From assembly GCA_031178645.1 (NCBI GenBank), contig JAPSIP010000021.1, forward strand, positions 1 to 12,313: DNA of 12,313 bases, read 5' to 3'. The notes beneath the pieces are model-generated. The model was not told the origin of the DNA. It saw nothing but the letters and a program-made list of their open reading frames with translations, and made no database searches. This DNA is from Paracoccus sp. (in: a-proteobacteria) (GTDB lineage: Bacteria; Pseudomonadota; Alphaproteobacteria; Rhodobacterales; Rhodobacteraceae). Shown one piece after another: positions 7,215 through 12,313 of this stretch (position 1 is the stretch's first letter; every line of letters starts with the position of its first letter). A program made the translations under genes and the position numbers.

Positions 7215-7517
7215 GTGCGCCTGAATGTCGATGAAAGTCTCTTTATCCCCAGCAATGCAACGGTGCCTCGCGGCTACCTTGTCTGGCCAAGAACCTGTCC
7301 CTCCATCTGGCTAGAAAGGCTTGCGCAAGATCAGGAGTATCCCGGCACCTGCATCGTTTCCGATCAGGGCGCAGAACGTTACAACGGACCTGCATTCGTA
7401 AAACGCCGCAAGCAATATGGGACGAGGGATTTCCTGGTCGTCTTCCTGCCCGATGTGGATATCGGTCCCCTCTCGGCGGACGCGTTCATTGACATGACGA
7501 TAGACGCGCAGGCTTGA
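7215..7517 (+). CDS. Conserved-looking hypothetical protein, 100 residues, GTG start
   Basis: I do not recognise this protein. It starts at GTG 7215 with GAGG 7 bases upstream, and the next in-frame Met is close to the C-terminus, so GTG is the only sensible start. It follows the hydrolase stop by 9 bases and may be cotranscribed with it. It is a soluble, mixed-charge protein without signal peptide or membrane segment. Notable stretches are GYLVWPRTCPSIWLERLAQD, a central basic patch (VKRRKQYG), and an acidic C-terminal half (FLPDVDIGPLSADAFIDM). Hand-counted GC is about 56%, clearly below the 65-68% of sampled lines of its neighbours. It may therefore be a recent arrival or under weak codon selection. 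The good ribosome site and the tight fit between two genes favour a real gene. Confidence 0.65.
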   Translation: MRLNVDESLFIPSNATVPRGYLVWPRTCPSIWLERLAQDQEYPGTCIVSDQGAERYNGPAFVKRRKQYGTRDFLVVFLPDVDIGPLSADAFIDMTIDAQA

Positions 7518-7530
7518 CCCCCCGCACTCC

Positions 7531-8001
7531 TCAAGCGGTGAAATTCGCCATCCTTGCCTCCGTCATGTCCAGCAACACCTGCGGCGCAATCGCGAAGATA
7601 TGGCGCGGCGTTCCCGCCGCTGCCCAGACGACATGGAAATCCAGAAGGCGCGGATCGAAGAAGGCCGTCACCGGCTTCAGGTGCCCCACCGGGGCCACGC
7701 CGCCGATGGCGAAGCCGGTTTCCTCGCGGATCAGGGCGGCATCGGCCTTGCCCAGGGGCTGCCCGGCCACCGTCGTGGCCTTCGCGGGATCGACGCGGTT
7801 GCCGCCTGCGGTCAGGAACAGGACGACATGGCCGGTGGCCTCGCCCCGGAAGATGATCGACTTGGCCATCTGATCCACCGCGCAACCCGCCGCCCGCGCG
7901 GCATCCTCGGCGGTGCGGGTCGTCTCGGACATCTCGCGGATCTCGGCGTCCACGCCCGCCGCTTCCAGGGCCGCGCGGACTCGTGCCAAGCTCTTGCTCA
8001 T
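7531..8001 (-). CDS. YbaK/EbsC (ProX-type) aminoacyl-tRNA deacylase family protein
   Basis: This 156-residue single-domain member of the YbaK/ProRS-INS superfamily belongs to a group of stand-alone trans-editing enzymes. They hydrolyse mischarged tRNAs such as Ala-tRNA(Pro) or Cys-tRNA(Pro) in the cytoplasm. Family marks are AKSIIF with the conserved Lys47, the central TAGGNRVDPAK segment, and IGGVAPVGH at 99-107, the glycine-rich loop lining the active site. Length is typical for a free-standing protein (about 150-170). GGGGGA lies 5 bases before ATG 8001. Which tRNA it edits cannot be read from sequence; YbaK, YeaK and ProXp-type activities are all possible. It converges with the 100-residue gene (13-base gap) and is divergent from the 112-residue gene. 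Confidence 0.9.
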   Translation of the reverse strand: MSKSLARVRAALEAAGVDAEIREMSETTRTAEDAARAAGCAVDQMAKSIIFRGEATGHVVLFLTAGGNRVDPAKATTVAGQPLGKADAALIREETGFAIGGVAPVGHLKPVTAFFDPRLLDFHVVWAAAGTPRHIFAIAPQVLLDMTEARMANFTA

Positions 8002-8011
8002 TCCTGTCCCC

Positions 8012-8052
8012 CTTTTCGCGCGACCCTAGCGGCGGCGCAGGGGCGCGAAAAG
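8012..8052. repeat. Perfect 10-bp inverted repeat in a divergent intergenic region
   Basis: The arms CTTTTCGCGC (8012-8021) and GCGCGAAAAG (8043-8052) are exact reverse complements around a 21-base spacer. The spacer adds CCCT (8024-8027) facing AGGG (8039-8042), so a folded strand could pair 14 bases with a 2-base bulge. Neither strand has a T-tract after the dyad, so it is not an obvious terminator. On the minus strand the distal arm touches the Shine-Dalgarno site of the YbaK-family gene. It may be a regulator site for the two divergent genes or an RNA hairpin in the leader. Confidence 0.55.
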
Positions 8053-8119
8053 CCCGTCCCTTATCTTGCGCCCCCGCGTCAGGCATGATGTTGCAAGCCA
8101 TCGCAGCAGAGAGGTCGCC

Positions 8120-8458
8120 ATGAACGTCTATACCCTTCTGGTCGAGGTGGGCCGCAGCAAGGACGACGGCCTGCCGGAAGGCGCCACCGGGGCCGCGCTG
8201 ATCTGTTATTCCGCCGGCCGCGACGAGGCCGAGGCGGTGCGCGAAACCGTGGCGATCCTGAAGCAGGCCGACCTTTCGCCCCTGGACGTCACCGGCTATG
8301 GCAGCCTCGAGGAACGGCTGGCCGAGGGTCATGAGATCGACCAGGACGAACGTGCCCTGATGCAGCGCGCCCTGGATGAAAACTCGGTCATCATCGCGCA
8401 GATGCAGCCCTTCTTCAAAGGCGAGGGCGCGTCGGACGAGGGCGAGACGCTGCACTGA
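8120..8458 (+). CDS. Hypothetical protein, 112 residues, alpha/beta type
   Basis: I cannot name this protein, although it resembles small hypothetical proteins I associate with Rhodobacterales (from memory, unverified). ATG 8120 is chosen because AGAGAGG lies 5 bases upstream; the frame is open further up but without a better start. It opens with a beta-strand (NVYTLLVEVG) and then a Gly/Ala-rich segment (EGATGAALICYSAG). A helix follows (DEAEAVRETVAILKQ), then strand and loop (LDVTGYG), a charged helix, and a last strand (SVIIAQMQPF). This suggests a compact beta-alpha-beta fold, and the protein is clearly acidic. There is no signal peptide, membrane segment or recognisable catalytic motif. 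It sits between the dyad at 8012-8052 and the lytic transglycosylase. Confidence 0.82.
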   Translation: MNVYTLLVEVGRSKDDGLPEGATGAALICYSAGRDEAEAVRETVAILKQADLSPLDVTGYGSLEERLAEGHEIDQDERALMQRALDENSVIIAQMQPFFKGEGASDEGETLH

Positions 8459-8542
8459 CGGGCGACGCGGCCCTATTCAACCGGAAGTGTCTTCGCTAGA
8501 CTGCCGTTAACAATAATAGCAGCAGTTACGGACAGGCGATTC
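8459..8542 (+). promoter_or_regulatory. Probable promoter and leader of the lytic transglycosylase
   Basis: This 84-base gap contains the AT-rich run TTAACAATAATAG (8507-8519), unusual in this GC-rich surrounding and a plausible -10 region. I cannot pair it with a convincing -35 box. GGACAGG (8530-8536) lies 6 bases before ATG 8543 as a moderate ribosome site. Confidence 0.35.
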
Positions 8543-9799
8543 ATGACACTTTCCCGCATTTTCCTGACCACCGCATTGGTGGGCGTTCTGGCATCCTGCG
8601 CAGGCCCGATGAACCGTGCGCCCGGCGGCATGTCCGGCAGCGCCCCGGTCACGCCCGCGCCGATTCCCGCGGCATCTGCCGGGGACGAAGCGGGATTGCA
8701 GAACTTCGTCCAGTCCTTCCGGTCGCGCGCCGTGGCCTCGGGCGTGTCGCCTGCCACCTATGACCGCGCCATGCGGATCGCGCGTTATAACCCCGAGGTG
8801 ATCCGCCTCGACCGCAAGCAGGCCGAGTTCAGCCGCCCCGTCTGGCTGTATCTGGACAGCGCGGTGTCAGACGTGCGCGTCACCACCGGCCGCCAGAAGG
8901 CGGCGCAACTGTCGGGCACCCTGTCCCAGATCGAGGCGCGTTACGGCGTGCCGCGCGAAATCGTGCTGGCCGTCTGGGGGATGGAATCGAATTTCGGCGC
9001 CAACCGGGGCAAGATGCAGATCATTCCGTCCTTGGCGACACTGGCCTATGACGGCCGCCGCGGAGAGATGTTCCAGAACCAGCTGATCGCCGCCCTGCGC
9101 ATCCTGCAGGCAGGCGACACCGATCCCGAACACATGCTGGGAAGCTGGGCCGGCGCGATGGGCCACACGCAGTTCATGCCCACGTCCTATCTGGACTATG
9201 CGGTCGATTTCACCGGCGACGGGCGCCGCGACATCTGGTCCGAGGATCCGACCGACGCGCTTGCCTCGACCGCGAACTACCTGCGCCGCAATGGCTGGGT
9301 GCCGGGCCAGGCCTGGGGTGCCGAGGTGCAACTGCCGTCGGGCTTCAACATGGGCCTGGTGGGCAAGGGCACACGGCGGTCGGACTGGGCCGCGCAGGGC
9401 GTGCGCCGGATCGGCGGCGGCGCGCTGCCCGGCGGCAACGGGTCCATCATCATGCCGGCAGGCGCCAATGGCCCAGCCTTCCTGATCCTCGACAACTTCC
9501 GGTCGATCCTGCGCTACAACAACTCGGACAACTATGCGCTTGGCGTGGCCTTTTTGGGCGAACGCATCGCGGGTCGTCCGGGCATACAGGGATCCTGGCC
9601 CCGCAACGACCGCCCCCTGTCCACCACCGAGCGCCAGGAAATCCAGCAGCGCCTGCGCGCCAAGGGCTTCTACCAGGGCGAGATCGACGGGTTGTTCGGA
9701 TCGGCCACGATGGAATCGGTCGCGGCCTACCAGCGGTCCATCGGCGTGACACCGGATGGCTATCCGACCTCGATCCTGCTGGGTCAGTTGCGGCGGTAA
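8543..9799 (+). CDS. MltB-type lytic murein transglycosylase lipoprotein with peptidoglycan-binding domain
   Basis: This 418-residue enzyme of the GH103 (MltB/Slt35) family cleaves the MurNAc-GlcNAc bond of peptidoglycan, leaving 1,6-anhydromuramic ends, for wall turnover. The N-terminus MTLSRIFLTTALVGVLASCA has a lipobox (LASC), so Cys19 should be lipidated and the enzyme anchored in the envelope. The catalytic domain spans about 48-348. VWGMESNFG holds the catalytic Glu148, GHTQFMP (207-213) is the second family motif, and DFTGDGRRDIW (222-232) matches the EF-hand-like calcium loop of Slt35. A PG_binding_1 domain follows at about 358-416, with GFYQGEIDGLFG and AAYQRSIGVTPDG. Residues 24-46 are a Pro/Ala/Ser linker. 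The gene appears monocistronic: its own AT-rich leader precedes it and a strong terminator starts 6 bases after TAA. Confidence 0.95.
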   Translation: MTLSRIFLTTALVGVLASCAGPMNRAPGGMSGSAPVTPAPIPAASAGDEAGLQNFVQSFRSRAVASGVSPATYDRAMRIARYNPEVIRLDRKQAEFSRPVWLYLDSAVSDVRVTTGRQKAAQLSGTLSQIEARYGVPREIVLAVWGMESNFGANRGKMQIIPSLATLAYDGRRGEMFQNQLIAALRILQAGDTDPEHMLGSWAGAMGHTQFMPTSYLDYAVDFTGDGRRDIWSEDPTDALASTANYLRRNGWVPGQAWGAEVQLPSGFNMGLVGKGTRRSDWAAQGVRRIGGGALPGGNGSIIMPAGANGPAFLILDNFRSILRYNNSDNYALGVAFLGERIAGRPGIQGSWPRNDRPLSTTERQEIQQRLRAKGFYQGEIDGLFGSATMESVAAYQRSIGVTPDGYPTSILLGQLRR

Positions 9800-9805
9800 G
9801 CAGAG

Positions 9806-9829
9806 GGGCGCCCGGTTCGGGCGCCCTTT
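9806..9829 (+). terminator. Intrinsic terminator of the lytic transglycosylase gene
   Basis: GGGCGCCCG (9806-9814) and CGGGCGCCC (9818-9826) form a perfect 9-bp GC stem with a GTT loop, followed by TTT. It begins 6 bases after the TAA stop. The T-tract is short, which is common in high-GC genomes. A further copy, CGGGCGCCCG, lies at 9835-9844 and could form an alternative pairing. Confidence 0.8.
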
Positions 9830-9948
9830 CCATGCGGGCGCCCGAGTCCTGGCCGACCGGGGGCAGGTCACCTCGACCTCTCCCCGATATCTATGCCGAG
9901 GTTGAACGGCGTCGTTTCTCGCGGCAGTTTGGTGCGGTAGACCACCTT

Positions 9949-9953
9949 GGAGG
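9949..9953 (+). promoter_or_regulatory. Ribosome binding site fixing the antiporter start
   Basis: GGAGG with a 7-base spacer (ATCATCC) precedes ATG 9961, the best such site in the window. It shows that the frame open from 9832 is leader rather than coding. The 131-base stretch between the terminator and this ATG holds a possible -35 box, TTGAAC (9902-9907), but no convincing -10 partner. Confidence 0.7.
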
Positions 9954-9960
9954 ATCATCC

Positions 9961-10953
9961 ATGCAGATAGCACTTCAGCTTGTCGGGGGTTTGATCCTGC
10001 TGATGCTGGGCGGAGAACTGCTGGTCCGGGGGGCCGTGCAGGTGGCAACCCGGTTCGGTGTCTCGCCCCTCGTCATCGGCCTTACGCTGGTCGGGTTCGG
10101 AACCTCGACGCCCGAACTTGTTACCTCGGTTCAGGCCGCACTCAGTGGGTCGCCAGGGATCGCCTATGGCAACATCGTCGGCTCCAACATTGCCAACATT
10201 CTTCTCATCCTCGGGATCGCCGCGATCATCACGCCCATCGCCGTGTCCTCGAATGCCTTGAAGCGAGACAGCACGATCATGGTTCTGGTCACGGTCGTCT
10301 TCGCGATCGTTGCCGCGCTTGTGCCGATGGGACTGCTGGCCGGTCTGGTCTTCGTGGCTGCCCTTGCAGGCTACATCTTCGCAGCCTTCTGGCAGGAACG
10401 TGGCCTGGCTGCCGGCGCCCTGGACGATGCGCATGGCGCAGCCTTCGACAAGTCGCTGGCCCTGCAAGAGGCAGATCCTGCCCTCAAGGCCACAAGTGAC
10501 ACCGGCAAATCCGCCTTCCTCTCGATCCTGATTGCGGTCGCCGGATTGGCCCTTGTCGTGCTGGGCGGCAGTTTCCTGGTAAGCGGTGCCGTTGGCCTGG
10601 CACGCTTGTTCTCGATTTCGGAAACGATCATCGGGCTGACGATCGTAGCCATCGGAACCTCGATGCCCGAACTTGTGACATCCGTCATGGCCGCATTGCG
10701 CAAGCAGACCGAGGTGGCATTCGGAAACGTCGTCGGATCGAACATCTACAACATCCTGGGTATCGGCGGCTTCACGGCCCTTATCTCGCCCACGAATGTC
10801 CCGAGCGAGATCGTCCGCTTCGACAACCTGATCATGATCGGGGCATCGCTGGTGCTGGTAGCTTTCGCATTCACCGGCAGGCGTATCAGCCGCAGAGAGG
10901 GGGCCATCCTTGTCGCCGGATACGCGGCCTATGTGGCGCTGATCTGGCCGTGA
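9961..10953 (+). CDS. Calcium/sodium antiporter, CaCA family (YrbG-like)
   Basis: This 330-residue inner-membrane cation exchanger is expected to trade Ca2+ for Na+ or H+. It has the inverted two-half design of the family. The alpha-1 repeat, GTSTPELVTS with GNIVGSNIANI, carries Glu52. The alpha-2 repeat, GTSMPELVTS with GNVVGSNIYNI, carries Glu237. These two glutamates match Glu54 and Glu213 of the archaeal NCX_Mj, the ion-binding pair. About ten hydrophobic helices are visible, with a cytoplasmic acidic/polar loop at about 145-183 between the halves. The length is typical for bacterial members (about 310-370). The gene stands alone, between an upstream terminator and a convergent rppH. Three sampled 60-base lines average about 59% GC, lower than neighbouring genes, which hints at a different history. 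Ion selectivity cannot be fixed from sequence. Confidence 0.94.
   Translation: MQIALQLVGGLILLMLGGELLVRGAVQVATRFGVSPLVIGLTLVGFGTSTPELVTSVQAALSGSPGIAYGNIVGSNIANILLILGIAAIITPIAVSSNALKRDSTIMVLVTVVFAIVAALVPMGLLAGLVFVAALAGYIFAAFWQERGLAAGALDDAHGAAFDKSLALQEADPALKATSDTGKSAFLSILIAVAGLALVVLGGSFLVSGAVGLARLFSISETIIGLTIVAIGTSMPELVTSVMAALRKQTEVAFGNVVGSNIYNILGIGGFTALISPTNVPSEIVRFDNLIMIGASLVLVAFAFTGRRISRREGAILVAGYAAYVALIWP
10097..10124 (+). repeat. Direct repeat copy 1, antiporter alpha-1 motif
   Basis: This 28-base stretch encodes the GTSTPELVT core of alpha-1. It matches 10652-10679 at 26 of 28 positions. One difference changes Thr to Met and the other is silent. Confidence 0.85.
10652..10679 (+). repeat. 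Direct repeat copy 2, antiporter alpha-2 motif
   Basis: This is the second copy of the 28-base repeat, encoding the GTSMPELVT core of alpha-2. It lies 555 bases (185 codons) after copy 1 in the same reading frame. Confidence 0.85.
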
Positions 10954-11018
10954 CGGAACCGGCAAAGGCGAACTGACCTGCGGACTGACCGCATGGCCGT
11001 CGCCGCCCTGTCGCGCTC
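10954..11018. other. Convergent intergenic gap, antiporter / rppH
   Basis: These 65 bases separate two convergent genes. The only structure I see is a small hairpin, TGCGG-N5-CCGCA (10979-10993), with no T-tract on either side, so a bidirectional intrinsic terminator is not supported. Confidence 0.4.
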
Positions 11019-11510
11019 CTACCGCAGCCACCCCTGAAACGCCGCCAGCACCTCCTCGTAGACGCCGCGCTTGAAGGGCACGATGTTTTCCAGCAGCGCG
11101 GCCGAGGGCATCCACCGCCATTCCTGGAACTCGGGGTGATCGGTGTCGATGCGGATGTCAGCATCGTCGCCCAGGAACCGCATCAGCACCCATTTCTGGC
11201 GCTGACCGCCATAGCGGCCCTTCCAGACCTTGCCCAGAAGCTCGGGCGGCAGGTCGTAATGAACCCAGCCGGGGGTTTCGGCCAGCACCTCGACCTTGTC
11301 GGGGGCGACGCCGGTTTCCTCGGTCAGTTCGCGCAGGGCGGCGTCGCGCGGGGTTTCATCCCCGTCGATACCGCCCTGAGGCATCTGCCAGGCGCCCGGC
11401 ATGTCGATCCGCTGGCCCGCGAAAACCAGGCCGTCCGCGTTCATCAGCACGACGCCCGCGCAGGGCCGATAGGGAAGCCCCCCCGGCCCCATCCGATCCG
11501 CTTCAGCCAT
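11019..11510 (-). CDS. rppH: RNA pyrophosphohydrolase (Nudix)
   Basis: RppH removes pyrophosphate from the 5'-triphosphate end of transcripts, opening them to 5'-end-dependent decay in the cytoplasm. The 163-residue protein has a complete Nudix box, Gx5Ex7REUxEExGU, at residues 46-68: Gly46, Glu52, Arg60, Glu61, Glu64, Glu65 and Gly67. The RppH subtype is supported by the N-terminal YRPCAGVVL, by [14 protein letters not shown] just before the box, and by the late [11 protein letters not shown] and HPEFQEWRW segments. E. coli RppH has 176 residues. The ATG at 11510 overlaps the end of ctpA by 8 bases (ATGGCTGA) and has no strong Shine-Dalgarno site, so translation is probably coupled. ATG 11492 (Met7) is a possible alternative start. 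A diadenosine-polyphosphate hydrolase of similar sequence is the main alternative. Confidence 0.93.
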   Translation of the reverse strand: MAEADRMGPGGLPYRPCAGVVLMNADGLVFAGQRIDMPGAWQMPQGGIDGDETPRDAALRELTEETGVAPDKVEVLAETPGWVHYDLPPELLGKVWKGRYGGQRQKWVLMRFLGDDADIRIDTDHPEFQEWRWMPSAALLENIVPFKRGVYEEVLAAFQGWLR

Positions 11511-12313
11511 TCGTGTTGGCCGCGCCCGATCCGGGGGTTCCCGATCCCTCGCCCGTCATGGCGGGGGTGGCGGCGGCAGGCACCTGGCCCGCCTGAAAAT
11601 CGACCGCTGCCAGGCCCTTGAGGATATCGACCGCATAGGCCAGCTGGTAATCCTCCTCGCGCAGCTTGGCGGTGGCCTCGACCTCGGCGGCCTCGTTCTC
11701 GATCTGCTGCTTTTCGTCGTCGCTGACCGAATCGTTGTTCAGCGCGCCGCGCAGGTCGGCCTCGGACCGGCCGAAGTTGGACTGCGTGCGGGGGCCTTCC
11801 TCCTCGTCCTCGGGCGTGGCGGGGGACGAGGGCTGGGCCACCAGGATGTCGGGCTGGATGCCCAGCGACTGGATCGACCGGCCCGACGGCGTGTAATAGC
11901 GCGCGGTGGTCAGGCGGATGGCGCTTTCGGCGGTCACCGGCATCACCGTCTGGACCGAGCCCTTGCCGAAGGTCTTTTCGCCCACGACGATGGCGCGGCG
12001 GTGGTCCTGCAATGCCCCCGCGACGATTTCGGACGCACTGGCCGAACCGCCATTGGTCAGCACGACCATCGGCTTGCCCTGGGCCAGATCGCCCGATTCC
12101 GCGTTCCAGCGTTCGCTTTCCTCGGGGTTGCGGCCGCGGGTCGAAACAATCTCGCCGGCATTCAGGAAGGCGTCGGACACGCTGATCGCCTGGTTCAGAA
12201 GGCCGCCGGGGTTGTTGCGCAGGTCCAGAACGAAGCCCGTGACCTTGTCGATGCCGCCGGCTTCCGCGACGGCCTTGTCCAGTTCGGATTTCAGCGTGTC
12301 ATAGGTCTCGTCG
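11503..12313 (-). CDS. ctpA: Carboxy-terminal processing peptidase, S41 family (N-terminus beyond window)
   Basis: This periplasmic serine protease trims or degrades proteins from their C-termini and is often tied to control of peptidoglycan hydrolases. The 269 visible residues are the C-terminal part of a protein usually near 440-450; the signal peptide and PDZ domain are outside. [17 protein letters not shown] is the S41 core strand. In [15 protein letters not shown] the second Ser of SASAS (Ser92 in window numbering, codon at 12037-12039) is the expected nucleophile. [12 protein letters not shown] holds the general-base Lys117. The Ser-Lys spacing of 25 equals that of E. coli Prc (Ser430/Lys455). 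The tail is a charged Glu/Asp-rich linker, a helical segment ([16 protein letters not shown]), and a Gly/Pro/Ala-rich disordered end. The GTG at 12180 is internal, not a start, since the frame stays open to the window edge. The gene overlaps rppH by 8 bases. Confidence 0.94.
   Translation of the reverse strand, partial: DETYDTLKSELDKAVAEAGGIDKVTGFVLDLRNNPGGLLNQAISVSDAFLNAGEIVSTRGRNPEESERWNAESGDLAQGKPMVVLTNGGSASASEIVAGALQDHRRAIVVGEKTFGKGSVQTVMPVTAESAIRLTTARYYTPSGRSIQSLGIQPDILVAQPSSPATPEDEEEGPRTQSNFGRSEADLRGALNNDSVSDDEKQQIENEAAEVEATAKLREEDYQLAYAVDILKGLAAVDFQAGQVPAAATPAMTGEGSGTPGSGAANTNG

Noticed and set aside
7379..8455. A 358-codon minus-strand frame spanning several genes
   Set aside because: It overlaps the YbaK-family gene in another frame and runs antisense to the 112-residue gene, both of which have ribosome sites and coherent products.
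9832..9960. N-terminal extension of the antiporter from 9832
   Set aside because: The added residues are Pro/Arg-rich with no family resemblance, overlap the terminator region, and GGAGG points to ATG 9961.
10979..10993. Hairpin TGCGG-N5-CCGCA between convergent genes as a terminator
   Set aside because: The stem is short and no T-tract follows on either strand.
9955..11121. A 388-codon open frame on the minus strand opposite the antiporter
   Set aside because: Its composition (Gly, Asp, Arg, His, Gln) has no domain sense, and it lies opposite an unmistakable CaCA antiporter. It is an antisense shadow.
1..12313. CRISPR array, insertion sequence, tRNA, phage or toxin-antitoxin genes
   Set aside because: Reading both strands I found no repeated spacer pattern, transposase motif, cloverleaf-like sequence or recognisable defence gene.

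Overview
The window looks like chromosomal DNA of a high-GC alphaproteobacterium, most likely a Rhodobacterales member of the Paracoccus type. The basis is the GC content (about 65-68% in most genes sampled by eye), the style of the proteins, and an rppH-ctpA pair of alphaproteobacterial character. No database search was possible, so the genus is an inference. I see no tRNA, rRNA, insertion sequence, phage gene, CRISPR array or origin. Ten genes tile almost the whole window, two of them cut by its edges, and no gene-free stretch exceeds about 130 bases.

Left part (1-5099, minus strand): an RND-type efflux operon. Read 5'->3' on the minus strand it encodes two different periplasmic adaptor (membrane-fusion) proteins and then the inner-membrane RND permease, whose C-terminus lies beyond position 1. 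The genes are joined by 4-base start/stop overlaps, GTGA then TTGA, so translation is probably coupled. Two adaptors plus one permease is the layout of the Pseudomonas TriABC pump. No outer-membrane channel gene and no regulator gene are in view. A perfect 6-bp inverted repeat (GACGCA-N7-TGCGTC) just upstream of the first adaptor is a candidate operator.

Middle part (5159-7517): a divergent tryptophan-catabolism pair. Kynureninase (kynU, minus strand) lies back to back with an alpha/beta-hydrolase carrying HGGYW and GHSAGG motifs, probably a kynurenine formamidase (plus strand). They would supply consecutive steps, N-formylkynurenine to kynurenine to anthranilate. Tryptophan 2,3-dioxygenase is not in the window. 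A 100-residue protein of unknown function and lower GC follows the hydrolase.

Right-middle part (7531-9829): a YbaK/ProX-type aminoacyl-tRNA editing protein (minus strand) is divergent from a 112-residue protein of unknown function (plus strand). A long perfect 10-bp inverted repeat lies between them. Next comes an MltB-type lytic transglycosylase lipoprotein with a C-terminal peptidoglycan-binding domain, ending in a strong intrinsic terminator.

Right part (9961-12313): a single-gene CaCA-family calcium/sodium antiporter (plus strand) faces a minus-strand operon of a CtpA-type S41 peptidase (N-terminus beyond the window) and the RNA pyrophosphohydrolase rppH, which overlap by 8 bases.

I found no convincing evidence of a wholly undescribed system. 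The points most worth a second look are the two-adaptor efflux operon with its GTG/TTG start cascade and candidate operator, the dyad at 8012-8052, the two unknown small proteins, and the almost identical DNA of the two halves of the antiporter.
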